Assembly (NCBI RefSeq): GCF_002844555.1
Contig: NZ_PJNI01000001.1
Span: 248,001 to 312,000 of the forward strand
Source: Brumimicrobium salinarum
GTDB taxonomy: Bacteria > Bacteroidota > Bacteroidia > Flavobacteriales_D > Crocinitomicaceae
Length of the DNA: 64,000 bases
Direction of reading: 5' to 3'
The notes beneath the pieces are model-generated. The model searched no databases, was not told the DNA's origin, and saw nothing but the letters and a program-made list of their open reading frames with translations. The position numbers were made by a program, and so were the translations under genes. Below are positions 1 to 9,375 of this stretch, piece after piece (position 1 is the stretch's first letter; each line of letters starts with the position of its first letter).

Positions 1-1
1 T

Positions 2-310
<309 letters not shown>

Positions 311-332
311 ACCCTCTACTTTTGAAATAACA

Positions 333-374
333 AACACCTTCTTTCAAATATCGAGAGAAGGTGTTTTATTTTTT
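333..374 (+). terminator. Rho-independent terminator after hppD
   Basis: A 10-bp perfect stem (AACACCTTCT at 333-342 with AGAAGGTGTT at 356-365) is followed by a T-rich run, ttattttttt, ending about 375. It lies 23 bases after the hppD stop codon. Confidence 0.85.
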
Positions 375-499
375 TATAACTTCGTATCAGTTTTAAAATT
401 ATCGATGGTAAATAATAACAAAGGTCATTTGCGTTCGTTTTATTTATCGATTGAAAGTTATTATTGCTTACGTTAAACGATTAAATTACATCTCAGAAC

Positions 500-1303
500 A
501 TGAATTCATACGAAAATCTTCAAGCTATTGCAGATCGCGTAAATACTTTAAGTCAGCAACTCTCTTCAGAAAAATTGTCTCAAAAAGAATTAGAAGAGTT
601 TAAAAGCCTCTCAAGAGATCTATACGAAAGAGCGCTTATTTTAGATTACAAAGCAAAAGAAGAACAGGTTTATGCCAATTCATCGTCTAAGCAAACTGAA
701 GAAAAAGCAATAACAGATGCGCCAGAACCTACCGAAGAAATCATAAACGAGGTAGAAGAAACGGCTGCATCTCCTAAAAATGAAACAAAAGAAGAACAAG
801 AGACTGCTTCGGCTGGAGAAATTCAATTTGATTTCTCAGGAGAATTTGACCAACAAAAAAGTGAAGAAGTTGTTGATCGGGAAACCACTAAAATAAGTGA
901 AGCGGTAGCAACAGAGACAAAGGAAACCTCATCGGTTGAAACACCGACGAATACCGCACCAGAAACACCTCCAGCTAGAGCAGCTTCAAGCGGTGATGCC
1001 CAGTCTTTTTACGCTTATTTTTCTAAGGCATATCAACAAGCTGCTGGCGACCGATTAGGGACTTCAAAGTTGGATACACTTCAAAATGCAGTCGGATTAA
1101 ACGATCGACTTCTTTTTATCGGAGAGCTATTTAATGGAAACACAGATCTTTACAATTCTATTTTATCAACCTTAGATGACCTAGAAAACAATGAAGCGGC
1201 ATTGCGCACGTTAAGCGAAGTTGCTGCCAAAGAAAATTGGGACAAAGACAATAGTGCGGTAGATGAATTCGCACATTTGATAATTAGAAGATATGTCGAG
1301 TAA
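500..1303 (+). CDS. Conserved acidic protein of Bacteroidota, unknown function
   Basis: 267 residues with three visible parts. Residues 1-55 look like a helical or coiled-coil segment rich in Glu, Lys and Leu. Residues 60-170 are a low-complexity acidic linker rich in Glu, Thr, Pro and Ala, probably disordered. Residues 170-267 form a compact helical domain with the motif LNDRLLFIGELFNGN and a C-terminal part ending in RRYVE. I recall a similar 'NDRxxFIxELFxGd' domain in many Bacteroidota proteins of unknown function. There is no signal peptide, so it is probably cytoplasmic. Its last 11 bases overlap the M28 peptidase start, so the two are probably co-transcribed. No enzymatic motif was seen and I assign no function. 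Confidence 0.85.
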   Translation: MNSYENLQAIADRVNTLSQQLSSEKLSQKELEEFKSLSRDLYERALILDYKAKEEQVYANSSSKQTEEKAITDAPEPTEEIINEVEETAASPKNETKEEQETASAGEIQFDFSGEFDQQKSEEVVDRETTKISEAVATETKETSSVETPTNTAPETPPARAASSGDAQSFYAYFSKAYQQAAGDRLGTSKLDTLQNAVGLNDRLLFIGELFNGNTDLYNSILSTLDDLENNEAALRTLSEVAAKENWDKDNSAVDEFAHLIIRRYVE

Positions 1304-2576
1304 ATCTATATTAGCTTTCTCATTACTGATCTCTTCTTTTCTTATTTACGGTCAAGAAGAAAAAGCAAGACGTATTACAGAAGTGCTTTGCAGCGATTCA
1401 CTTTATGGAAGAGGATATGTAAAAAATGGTGTCAATAAAGCCGCTCATTTCCTCAAAGATGAATTTCAAAAAGCTGGGTTACAACCTTATTTTAAAAACA
1501 ACTCCTATTTCCAAACTTTTTCAATGGATGTAAATACTTTTCCTGGTACTGTAAAAGTAAAAGTGGGGAAAGAAATGCTACAACCAGGAGTAGATTATTT
1601 AGTTGATGCTACTTCAGGAGCTTTTGAAGGCAAACTTGATTTAATAGCAATCGACACGAGCGTTCTCACTAAAAAATATCCTATTGATTCAATTATAGCG
1701 CAGGTAATCGATGGGGAAAAAAGTGGTTTTTTTATCGACATAACAGGCATGACACCAAAAGCCGCCTATAAAGCAGTTTATACCTTCAACACATTAGCCA
1801 TAAATATAGGGCCTGTTGTTTATGCAACTGATCAAAAATTTACTTGGTCGGTAGGAAGAAAACAGTTAAAACACCCAATTTTACACATTAAATCAAGTAA
1901 AATTGATGAAAACGTCCAATTAGAAGTACAAATCGAGGCTGAATTTGTAAAAAATTTCGAGAGTAAAAATGTTGTAGGTTATCTTCCCGCTAAAAAAAGG
2001 TCAAACAAAGCAGAAACCATTGTTTTTACGGCACATTACGATCATTTAGGCGGAATGGGAACAGCACCAGAAACCTATTTTCCAGGCGCCAATGACAATG
2101 CTAGCGGAACAGCAATGTTAATTTCTATGGCCGATTATTTTATTGAAAACCCAAGTGAATACAATATTCTATTCATTGCTTTTGCTGGAGAAGAGGCTGG
2201 TTTAGTTGGTTCAAGGTATTTTGTAGAAAATACTCATCTCGACCTTTCAAAAATTAAATTTTTATTAAATCTTGATATCATGGGCAGTGGAGAAGATGGC
2301 ATTACTGCTGTAAATGGACGGATTCATAAAAAAGCATTTAAGTTATTACAGAAAATCAATACGAAAAAACAATATTTGAGTCAGGTAAAACCGAGAGGTG
2401 AAACACAAAACAGTGATCATTATCACTTCCATATAGCAGATGTTCCTTCATTTTTCATTTATACCATGGGTCCCAATAAAAATTATCATGACGTTTACGA
2501 TACCTACGAAGAACTTTCGTTTGATGCCTATGACAACATTGTAAAATTATTGGTTGAATTTATAGAGCGCATATAG
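1293..2576 (+). CDS. M28-family zinc aminopeptidase, exported
   Basis: 427 residues with an N-terminal signal peptide (SILAFSLLISSFLIYGQ). The catalytic domain is in the C-terminal half. The co-catalytic zinc ligands of family M28 can be read in order: HYDHLGG (His at about residue 248), GANDNASGT (Asp), AFAGEEAGLVGS (catalytic and ligand Glu), LNLDIMGSG (Asp) and NSDHYHF (His). The set is complete, so the enzyme should be active. M28 enzymes remove N-terminal residues or dipeptides from peptides; the signal peptide places this one in the periplasm or outside the cell. The start overlaps the preceding gene by 11 bases. The N-terminal 200 residues are a less conserved region of unclear role. 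Confidence 0.9.
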   Translation: MSSKSILAFSLLISSFLIYGQEEKARRITEVLCSDSLYGRGYVKNGVNKAAHFLKDEFQKAGLQPYFKNNSYFQTFSMDVNTFPGTVKVKVGKEMLQPGVDYLVDATSGAFEGKLDLIAIDTSVLTKKYPIDSIIAQVIDGEKSGFFIDITGMTPKAAYKAVYTFNTLAINIGPVVYATDQKFTWSVGRKQLKHPILHIKSSKIDENVQLEVQIEAEFVKNFESKNVVGYLPAKKRSNKAETIVFTAHYDHLGGMGTAPETYFPGANDNASGTAMLISMADYFIENPSEYNILFIAFAGEEAGLVGSRYFVENTHLDLSKIKFLLNLDIMGSGEDGITAVNGRIHKKAFKLLQKINTKKQYLSQVKPRGETQNSDHYHFHIADVPSFFIYTMGPNKNYHDVYDTYEELSFDAYDNIVKLLVEFIERI

Positions 2577-2763
2577 TTAACCGATTTTGTTCTGTGCTTA
2601 TCCGCCTATTTCGCCAAACCATGATAAATAAAAGTAGACAGCTTCATAAAACAAAAAACTTATTTTTCGTTCGTCAGTTGCCTGTCTCCCTATTCCACTG
2701 TCATCCTTTTAAAAATACAAAATAATCTCATGAATAATACGGGATAAGCAGTAGCGAATTGAC

Positions 2764-2771
2764 TATATTTG
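2764..2771 (+). promoter_or_regulatory. Candidate -7 element for polyprenyl synthase gene
   Basis: TATATTTG matches the Bacteroidota sigma-A -7 consensus TAnnTTTG exactly and ends 6 bases before the ATG at 2778, which would leave almost no 5' leader. No -33 TTTG was seen at the usual distance, so this is a weak call. Confidence 0.35.
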
Positions 2772-2777
2772 TGAACC

Positions 2778-3749
2778 ATGATAAAAGTGAGTGATATTAA
2801 AGCCCCGATAGCCGACGAACTGATTAAGTTTGAAGCGCATTTTAAGCAAACAATGCAATCAAAAGTTCCGTTGTTGGATAAAATCACCCATTATATTATT
2901 AAAAGAAAAGGAAAGCAAATGCGTCCGATGTTTGTTTTCCTTACTTCTAAAATGTTGGGAGAAGTAAACACAGATACTTATAATTCGGCATCTTTAATTG
3001 AACTTTTACATACAGCGACGTTGGTACACGACGATGTTGTAGATGATGCAAATGAGCGACGTGGTTTTTTCTCAATCAATGCCTTGTGGAAAAATAAAAT
3101 TGCGGTATTAGTTGGAGATTTTCTTCTTTCAAAGGTCTTGCTAATGAGTATTGAACATAAAAAATACAGATCTTTAGAGATTGTAGCACGCGCCGTTCGA
3201 GAAATGAGTGAAGGAGAATTGCTTCAAATTGAAAAAGCACGAAAATTAGACATTGATGAGGAAACCTATTTTGAAGTAATTCGACAGAAAACAGCCTCTT
3301 TAATTGCTACTTGTTGTGAGGCAGGAGCAGTTTCGGTTGAAAGAGAAGATGAAGCAGACCGCATGCGGCAATTTGGAGAAAAAGTAGGATTAGCATTTCA
3401 AATTAAAGATGATATTTTTGATTTTGGAACGCCAGGAAAAATTGGGAAACCTACTGGTAACGATATTCGTGAACAAAAAATGACGCTTCCTTTAATTTAC
3501 ACCTTAAACACAGTCGATAATAAAACCCGAAAAGAACTCATCAATATTGTAAAAAGATATAATGAACGTCCAAAGAAGGTTCGTCGGGCAATACAGCTCG
3601 TTATAGAAAATGGAGGTATTGAATACGCTTATCAAAAAATGATTGCCTTAAAAAATGAGGCTTTAGCTTTATTAGAGCCCATTCCTGATTCACCAAGTAA
3701 GAACTCCCTTATAATGCTTGTTGAGTACACAACAAATAGAGAAAAGTAA
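2778..3749 (+). CDS. ispB: Long-chain polyprenyl diphosphate synthase
   Basis: 323 residues, the usual length for trans-prenyltransferases that extend farnesyl diphosphate with isopentenyl units. The first aspartate-rich motif is DDVVDDANERRG at about residues 82-93 and the second is DDIFDFG at about 213. GKQMRPM near residue 48 is the substrate-binding GKxxRP motif. The residue five positions before the first motif is a small Ala, which in this family goes with long products such as octaprenyl diphosphate. The likely role is the side chain of menaquinone, feeding the respiratory chain encoded at 48.8-61 kb. Product length cannot be fixed by reading, so the symbol is by family. Confidence 0.88.
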   Translation: MIKVSDIKAPIADELIKFEAHFKQTMQSKVPLLDKITHYIIKRKGKQMRPMFVFLTSKMLGEVNTDTYNSASLIELLHTATLVHDDVVDDANERRGFFSINALWKNKIAVLVGDFLLSKVLLMSIEHKKYRSLEIVARAVREMSEGELLQIEKARKLDIDEETYFEVIRQKTASLIATCCEAGAVSVEREDEADRMRQFGEKVGLAFQIKDDIFDFGTPGKIGKPTGNDIREQKMTLPLIYTLNTVDNKTRKELINIVKRYNERPKKVRRAIQLVIENGGIEYAYQKMIALKNEALALLEPIPDSPSKNSLIMLVEYTTNREK

Positions 3750-3752
3750 AGG

Positions 3753-4916
3753 CTACAAAATTTTAATCTCTACCCTTCGGTTGGCTTGTTTTTCTGCATC
3801 TGTTTGTGCTGCTGGATAACGCATTTTTTCATTACCAAATCCAACCGTAGAAATACGTGATTTATCTATTCCGTTGGCGATTAAATAATCTTTTATGGTT
3901 TTAGCCCGCTTCCTCGATAGTTGTTTTGCTTTAAAAGTATTTTTTCCATCAAAATGAACATGACCTTGAATTTCAATTTTCACTGTTCTATTCATCACCA
4001 TAAAGTCTTTTAATCGCTTTAGTTTAGGAAGCGCCTCCTCTAGGAGAGCATCTGATTGAGATTCAAAAACTAAGCCTTCAAGTTCAATCAATTGATTGTG
4101 CTCTAAGGCCTTTAGGTAAATAATCCGCTCATTAGTTTTGTTTTTTCTTGTATTAATAGAAACATCTTGAAAAAAATAACCTGTAGCATCGATGTTCAAG
4201 TTCATTTTTAGATTATCTGAGTAAGGAAAAACAATATCTGAAGCGTTATATAAAGCATTATGTGTTCTTGATTCTGAAATTAATATATTCGCTACAATTG
4301 GAAGCTTCGTATTGGCATCTCTAATCTTTATACTAAACGGTTTTTTACTTTTATCAGTTCTAAAATCAAACGTTTTTTGCATAGAAAGGAATTCATCGTT
4401 ACTGATTTTTTCTTTAAAATCAGCTTGAACTTCAAATTCATTCTTTTTTGTTGAAGGTGTGTTCACGAAAATGATGATGGTTTGACCCTTGGCATAAAGT
4501 ATTGAATCACTTACAAAACTACCGTGTGATTTCTTTAAATACTTATGAATTAAAAGCCCTGCATCTCCTTGATGAATAGCTGAACAATCTTGTCCTTTAT
4601 CAAGCAAAAATACACCATACTCTATGGCAGCTTCTTTATTCTGTATCTGAAAAGAAAAAGTTCCTGACTGTTTTGATTCAAATCTAAACCAAAGGCTATT
4701 TAATTCACTAAATTCAAGCGCTTCACTGAACATTTGTAAATCATCAACCTGACCATTATTTACTGGGATTTTAGGTTTTAAAGGGCGATTTATTTCCATT
4801 TGAACAGCTCCAAAACAATCGCTGACATTAGTGCTAAATGTATCATTTTGTCCATATACAAGTATTGCACTTGAAATAAAAATCCAAAAAACAACATTTT
4901 TATAAATTCTAATCAT
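3753..4916 (-). CDS. OmpA-domain outer-membrane protein (copy 2 of tandem pair)
   Basis: 387 residues with a signal peptide (VVFWIFISSAILVYGQ). The C-terminal 110 residues are an OmpA-like peptidoglycan-binding domain, with IEIQGHVHFDG, LSRKRAKTIKDYLI and a terminal ANRRVEIKIL, as in the family consensus. The N-terminal 200 residues resemble those of the upstream gene: both have an 'LNSLWFRFESKQSGTFSFQI' / 'LNNTFWYSFVAPHEGLFLFS' stretch that could be a beta-sandwich domain. A central 'IKIRDANTKLPIVANILI' stretch resembles a carboxypeptidase regulatory-like fold. It overlaps the upstream paralogue by 8 bases, so the pair is one operon made by tandem duplication. Probable role: linking the envelope to peptidoglycan. 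Confidence 0.85.
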   Translation of the reverse strand: MIRIYKNVVFWIFISSAILVYGQNDTFSTNVSDCFGAVQMEINRPLKPKIPVNNGQVDDLQMFSEALEFSELNSLWFRFESKQSGTFSFQIQNKEAAIEYGVFLLDKGQDCSAIHQGDAGLLIHKYLKKSHGSFVSDSILYAKGQTIIIFVNTPSTKKNEFEVQADFKEKISNDEFLSMQKTFDFRTDKSKKPFSIKIRDANTKLPIVANILISESRTHNALYNASDIVFPYSDNLKMNLNIDATGYFFQDVSINTRKNKTNERIIYLKALEHNQLIELEGLVFESQSDALLEEALPKLKRLKDFMVMNRTVKIEIQGHVHFDGKNTFKAKQLSRKRAKTIKDYLIANGIDKSRISTVGFGNEKMRYPAAQTDAEKQANRRVEIKIL

Positions 4917-6129
4917 TCTTAATTATTCTAATATCAACCCTTCTATTTGCCTGTTCTTGCCAATCAAATTTTGGTTCAGGATAAATCATGAACTCGTTTC
5001 CATATCCATTTGCACTCAATCTACTTCTTTCAATACCATTGTCAATCAAATACTTCATCACTGCCTTAGCACGAGACGATGACATTCTCTTTCCCGCAAA
5101 AGTCGACTCACCATATTCATGCACATGACCTCTTATTTCAATATGAATAGATGAATTTAATAAAAGAAAATCTTTTAATCGAGCTAATTTGTATTCAGCA
5201 CCTTTTATAAACTCGCTGCTTCCAACTTCAAATTGTATTCCATCCAGCTCAATTCTTCTTCCTAATTCTGCGGGTTCTAACCATAAAGTTAATTCATGGT
5301 CTTTATCTTCTTCAAGAAAAAGATGTTTATCAATAAAAAAATACCCCTCAGCGTCAATGCTTAAACTTAAGCTTTCTCTATTTCGAATCGAAAAAATAAA
5401 TTCCGAACCATTGTACAAACCATTAAGCTTTTTAGAATTCCTAACAATCATCTTGCCTTTTATTGGTAGTCCCGTACTTTTATCTCTTAAATGTACACGT
5501 AACGATGCATACTTTTTGTTTTTACGTACATCAATAGATTTTTTTAATTCAGCCACATTAACTGCTGAGAAATTAACTTCAAATTTGACATTTAAAAAAG
5601 CTTTGAATCGTATACTTTGGGAAGAATTAAACATTAAATAAATTTCTTGTCCTTCAGATAATCTTAAACCATACATAAACTGTTCGTTCGGAGCTTTATT
5701 CAAACCAAAAGTATCCGCTGTATTAACTTTCATAATCCGCTCTATGACGGCAGTTCCACGGTTTATATCATCACAAATGCTTGTATTTTTTATTTCATCA
5801 TGTTTGTCAAAACCTTGTTCTTTTGAAAAAATTAAGATATCCATCATACTACTTTCTTCAGCTATACCGGAAAATAGAAACAAACCTTCATGTGGAGCAA
5901 CAAACGAATACCAAAAAGTATTATTTAATTCTAATTCCGATAAACTGCTATACGCATTAAAATCAGTTTCAATCCCATACCGTCCAGTAAACTGAAGTTC
6001 GTAATCTCCAGGATGGCCAATAAAGCTATTTTCGTAACATTCTGCAAAGTTTCTAACATCCTTTCTATACTGACTATAAAGAAAAGACGGAGAAATAAGA
6101 ATTAACAAAAGTAAACATCGCAACATCAT
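4909..6129 (-). CDS. OmpA-domain outer-membrane protein (copy 1 of tandem pair)
   Basis: About 406 residues from the ATG at 6129; an in-frame TTG lies 7 codons upstream and a second ATG directly follows. The signal peptide is MLRCLLLLILISPSFLYSQ. Layout matches the downstream gene: an N-terminal domain with Trp/Phe-rich strands, a central 'VHLRDKSTGLPIKGKMIV' regulatory-like domain, and a C-terminal OmpA-like domain (IEIRGHVHEYG, MSSSRAKAVMKYLID, ANRRVDIRII). The second copy starts within its last codons. It is divergent from the truncated haemoglobin gene, with only about 55 bases between the starts, so the two promoters must lie close together or overlap. Confidence 0.85.
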   Translation of the reverse strand: MMLRCLLLLILISPSFLYSQYRKDVRNFAECYENSFIGHPGDYELQFTGRYGIETDFNAYSSLSELELNNTFWYSFVAPHEGLFLFSGIAEESSMMDILIFSKEQGFDKHDEIKNTSICDDINRGTAVIERIMKVNTADTFGLNKAPNEQFMYGLRLSEGQEIYLMFNSSQSIRFKAFLNVKFEVNFSAVNVAELKKSIDVRKNKKYASLRVHLRDKSTGLPIKGKMIVRNSKKLNGLYNGSEFIFSIRNRESLSLSIDAEGYFFIDKHLFLEEDKDHELTLWLEPAELGRRIELDGIQFEVGSSEFIKGAEYKLARLKDFLLLNSSIHIEIRGHVHEYGESTFAGKRMSSSRAKAVMKYLIDNGIERSRLSANGYGNEFMIYPEPKFDWQEQANRRVDIRIIKND

Positions 6130-6184
6130 TAATACCGAGGTTTTGAGCAACAGTGTGGCTAAAAATAACTAATATTGTTGACAA

Positions 6185-6562
6185 ATGGAACATCAAGAAA
6201 TAGATTCGTTATATACCGTACTTGGAAAAGAGAAAATTAAAAAGTTAGTAGACAGCTTTTATGGATTTGTTTATCAAGACCCTGAAATAGCACCACTTTT
6301 CAAAGGTGATATAGAGGTTATAAAAGAAAAACAATATTGTTTTCTTACGCAATTTTTTGGAGGACCCAGATTATATATTGAAAAATACGGAGCTCCAAGA
6401 ATGAGAATGCGTCACCTCCCACACAAGATCGATCAAAAAGCCATGGAAGCTTGGCTTAATTGTATGCAAAAAGCGATAGGTACACTTAATCTTTCTAAGG
6501 AAGTATCAGAAAAGCTTTACAATAGTTTTCCAAAACTTGCGCAACACATGGTAAACCATTAA
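6185..6562 (+). CDS. Group II truncated haemoglobin
   Basis: 125 residues, the usual size of 2-over-2 globins. FYGFVYQDPEIAPLF near the N-terminus is the B-helix region, and FFGGPRLYIEKYGAPRMRMRHLPH holds the signature of group II with the proximal haem His in RMRHLPH. Group II globins bind oxygen tightly and are linked to oxygen or nitric oxide handling; the precise role here is not shown by the sequence. It is a stand-alone gene divergent from the OmpA pair. The start ATG follows 'gttgacaa' and matches the normal family N-terminus. Confidence 0.9.
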   Translation: MEHQEIDSLYTVLGKEKIKKLVDSFYGFVYQDPEIAPLFKGDIEVIKEKQYCFLTQFFGGPRLYIEKYGAPRMRMRHLPHKIDQKAMEAWLNCMQKAIGTLNLSKEVSEKLYNSFPKLAQHMVNH

Positions 6563-6681
6563 AATAGGTTTATAAAGACCATCGAATTCAGTGCTTACTA
6601 TAAAGCAAGCATTTGGTTGGTATTTGTTAAAAATTAATAGCTAATTCTCCCTAAAAAAAGCACAAAATCCGTTATTCTATT

Positions 6682-6689
6682 TACTTTTG
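6682..6689 (+). promoter_or_regulatory. Candidate -7 element for purH
   Basis: TACTTTTG matches TAnnTTTG. Transcription would start about 6-8 bases downstream, near 6696, which is after the upstream in-frame ATG at 6691 and before the ATG at 6712. This favours 6712 as the real purH start. No clear -33 box was seen. Confidence 0.4.
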
Positions 6690-6711
6690 TATGCTTATTA
6701 ATATTTCATTC

Positions 6712-8238
6712 ATGAGCAACACAAAAATCAAAAGCGCAATCATTTCAGTTTTTAACAAAGAAGGTCTCGCACCCATAGTTAAAAAACTTGATAATCAAGG
6801 AGTAAAAATTTATAGTACAGGAGGAACAGAATCTTTTATAAAAGATTTGGGCATTTCTGTTGAACGGGTAGAAGATTTAACATCTTATCCTTCAATTTTA
6901 GGAGGTCGTGTTAAAACTTTACATCCGAAAGTTTTTGGTGGAATTTTAAATCGTTCGGAGAACACAGAAGACCAAAATCAACTCAAGAAATTTGAAATAC
7001 CTTCTTTTGATTTGGTCATGGTAGATCTTTATCCATTTGAGGAAACAGTAGCAAATGGTGGTTCTCATGAAGAAATAATAGAAAAAATTGATATTGGCGG
7101 GATATCTCTTATTCGAGCGGCGGCAAAAAACTACAACGATGTTATGTTAATCTCATCGCGTGATCAATATGCTGACTTTCTTGAATTGCTAAATAATCAA
7201 GAGGGAACAACAAGCCTAGAACAAAGAAAACAATATGCAAAAGCAGCATTTAATGTGAGTTCACACTACGATACACACATTTTCAATTATTTCAATCAAG
7301 GAGAAACTCCAGTCTTTAAGCAAAGTATACCAACTGCTCAAGTTCTACGATACGGAGAAAATCCACACCAAGAAGGTGTTTTTTATGGAGATTTAGAAGG
7401 AATTTTTGACAAGTTACATGGAAAGGAATTGTCTTATAACAATTTACTTGACGTGGATGCCGCTGTTTGTTTGATGGAAGATTTTAAAAATGACGCGCCA
7501 ACATTTGCTATTTTAAAACACAATAACGCCTGTGGATTAGCCACACGAGACACACTCCTTCAAGCATACAAAGATGCCTTGGCGGGTGATCCTGTATCAG
7601 CATTTGGTGGAATTTTAATTGCCAATAAAGAAATTGATGTTGATACCGCAGCGTTAATTAATGATCTGTTTTGTGAGGTCGTTATTGCACCTCAATTTGA
7701 TGCAAAAGCACTTGAAATATTAAAATCGAAAAAGAATAGAATCATTCTTGTTCAAAAAGCCATTGAATTACCAAAGCAGCAATTTAGAACGATTTTGAAT
7801 GGTGTATTGGCACAAGATCGTGACGCCATAACAGAAACTGTTGATGCTTTTGAAACAGTAACCCATCTAGCGCCAACAGCTGCTCAGAAAGAAGATTTAG
7901 TGTTTGCCAATAAATTGGTCAAACATACCAAATCAAACACAATTGTATTGGCAAAGAACGGACAGTTATTGGCGAGTGGAACAGGACAAACTTCGCGAGT
8001 AGATGCTTTAAACCAAGCAATTCACAAAGCAAAGTCATTTAATTTTGATTTGAAAGGTGCAGTAATGGCATCTGATGCGTTTTTCCCTTTCCCAGATTGC
8101 GTGGAAATTGCTAACAAAGAAGGTATTAACACGGTTGTTCAACCTGGAGGTTCAATAAAAGATAAACATTCTATTGAATATTGTGATGCGAATAAAATGG
8201 CAATGGTTTTTACAGGAAATAGACACTTTAAACATTAA
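6712..8238 (+). CDS. purH: Bifunctional AICAR formyltransferase / IMP cyclohydrolase
   Basis: 508 residues from the ATG at 6712 (MSNTKIKSAIISVFNKEG); a start at 6691 would add a non-conserved MLINISF. The N-terminal IMP cyclohydrolase domain shows YSTGGT and SILGGRVKTLHPKVFGGIL. The C-terminal AICAR transformylase domain shows the catalytic KHNNACG motif and ends in VFTGNRHFKH, as in full-length PurH. The enzyme carries out the last two steps of de novo IMP synthesis in the cytoplasm. It lies directly upstream of mreB, a placement common in Bacteroidota; 96 bases separate them and include a possible mreB promoter. Confidence 0.97.
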   Translation: MSNTKIKSAIISVFNKEGLAPIVKKLDNQGVKIYSTGGTESFIKDLGISVERVEDLTSYPSILGGRVKTLHPKVFGGILNRSENTEDQNQLKKFEIPSFDLVMVDLYPFEETVANGGSHEEIIEKIDIGGISLIRAAAKNYNDVMLISSRDQYADFLELLNNQEGTTSLEQRKQYAKAAFNVSSHYDTHIFNYFNQGETPVFKQSIPTAQVLRYGENPHQEGVFYGDLEGIFDKLHGKELSYNNLLDVDAAVCLMEDFKNDAPTFAILKHNNACGLATRDTLLQAYKDALAGDPVSAFGGILIANKEIDVDTAALINDLFCEVVIAPQFDAKALEILKSKKNRIILVQKAIELPKQQFRTILNGVLAQDRDAITETVDAFETVTHLAPTAAQKEDLVFANKLVKHTKSNTIVLAKNGQLLASGTGQTSRVDALNQAIHKAKSFNFDLKGAVMASDAFFPFPDCVEIANKEGINTVVQPGGSIKDKHSIEYCDANKMAMVFTGNRHFKH

Positions 8239-8273
8239 AACTCAAAAAACAAAGCAGAGTATATAATTTTACT

Positions 8274-8281
8274 TATTTTTG
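8274..8281 (+). promoter_or_regulatory. Candidate -7 element for the mreB operon
   Basis: TATTTTTG fits TAnnTTTG and lies 53 bases before the mreB ATG, in the gap after purH. There is no clear terminator between purH and this site, so mreB may also be read through from purH. Confidence 0.35.
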
Positions 8282-8334
8282 GGTGAAATAAACGCTACAC
8301 TCAGTAAACAGATTAAAATTACGCCGTAAACGAT

Positions 8335-9360
8335 ATGGGATTATTTAGTTTTTTAACACAAGATATTGCAATTGACTTAGGAACAGCCAACACACTGATT
8401 ATCATGGATGATAAAGTTGTTGTAGATGAGCCTTCAATTGTAGCACGAGACATTCAAACAGGTAAAATTGTTGCGATTGGTAAAAAAGCACGTCAAATGC
8501 ATGGAAAAACCCATAAGTTAATCGAAACTGTGCGTCCCTTGCAAGATGGAGTTATTGCAGATTTTCAATGTGCTGAACAAATGATTCGAGGAATGATCAA
8601 AATGATCAAAAGACGTAAGAGTTTGTTCAATTCTTCGCTTAGAATGGTGATTTGTATTCCTTCTGGTATAACTGAGGTGGAAAAAAGAGCTGTGCGAGAT
8701 TCTGCAGAACACGCTGGCGCAAAAGAAGTTTATCTTATTCACGAGCCTATGGCAGCTGCAATCGGAATTGGTATTGATGTAGAGGAACCTATGGGGAATA
8801 TGATTATCGATATCGGAGGAGGAACTTCAGAAATTGCTGTTATTGCCTTGGGAGGAATTGTAAGTGATAAATCAATTCGCGTTGCAGGAAATGACTTTAC
8901 GAGTGATATTGAAGAATATATGCGCCGCCAACACAATATTTTAGTAGGTGAACGTACAGCGGAACAAATAAAAATAGAGGTTGGTTCGGCTTTACCTGAA
9001 TTAGATAATCCACCTGAAGACTTTGCCGTACGTGGACGAGATTTAATGACAGGTATTCCTAAAGAAATAATTGTAAGTTATTCTGAAATTGCTCATGCGC
9101 TTGACAAATCAATTGCTAAAATTGAAGAAGCAATTTTAAGTGCTTTAGAAATGACACCACCAGAGCTTTCAGCGGATATTTACCGTACAGGTATTTACCT
9201 TGCAGGTGGAGGATCTATGTTAAGAGGTCTAGACAAAAGAATGTCTTTAAAAACAAAATTACCCGTTCATATTGCGGAAGATCCTTTAAGAGCAGTTGCT
9301 AGAGGAACAAGTATCGCATTGAAAAATATTAATCGTTTCCAGTTTTTAATCAGGGATTAA
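8335..9360 (+). CDS. mreB: Rod-shape-determining actin homologue MreB
   Basis: 341 residues, full length. Actin-fold nucleotide-binding motifs are visible: phosphate 1 (AIDLGTANTLI, residues 9-19), phosphate 2 (IDIGGGTSEIAVIALGG, about 160) and the adenosine motif (LAGGGSMLRGLDKRM, about 285). MreB forms membrane-bound filaments that guide lateral peptidoglycan synthesis. It is the first gene of the mreB-mreC-mreD-mrdA-rodA block, and mreC follows after 15 bases. Confidence 0.97.
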   Translation: MGLFSFLTQDIAIDLGTANTLIIMDDKVVVDEPSIVARDIQTGKIVAIGKKARQMHGKTHKLIETVRPLQDGVIADFQCAEQMIRGMIKMIKRRKSLFNSSLRMVICIPSGITEVEKRAVRDSAEHAGAKEVYLIHEPMAAAIGIGIDVEEPMGNMIIDIGGGTSEIAVIALGGIVSDKSIRVAGNDFTSDIEEYMRRQHNILVGERTAEQIKIEVGSALPELDNPPEDFAVRGRDLMTGIPKEIIVSYSEIAHALDKSIAKIEEAILSALEMTPPELSADIYRTGIYLAGGGSMLRGLDKRMSLKTKLPVHIAEDPLRAVARGTSIALKNINRFQFLIRD

Positions 9361-9375
9361 AAGTAAAGTGTATAT

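Noticed and set aside
5189..5641. 150-residue open frame opposite the OmpA-domain gene
   Set aside because: It is a shadow of the minus-strand OmpA-type gene; the minus frame has signal peptide and domain motifs, the plus frame has none.
4909..6150. TTG start at 6150 for the first OmpA-domain gene
   Set aside because: The ATG pair at 6129/6126 gives a cleaner signal peptide and leaves more room for the divergent promoter.
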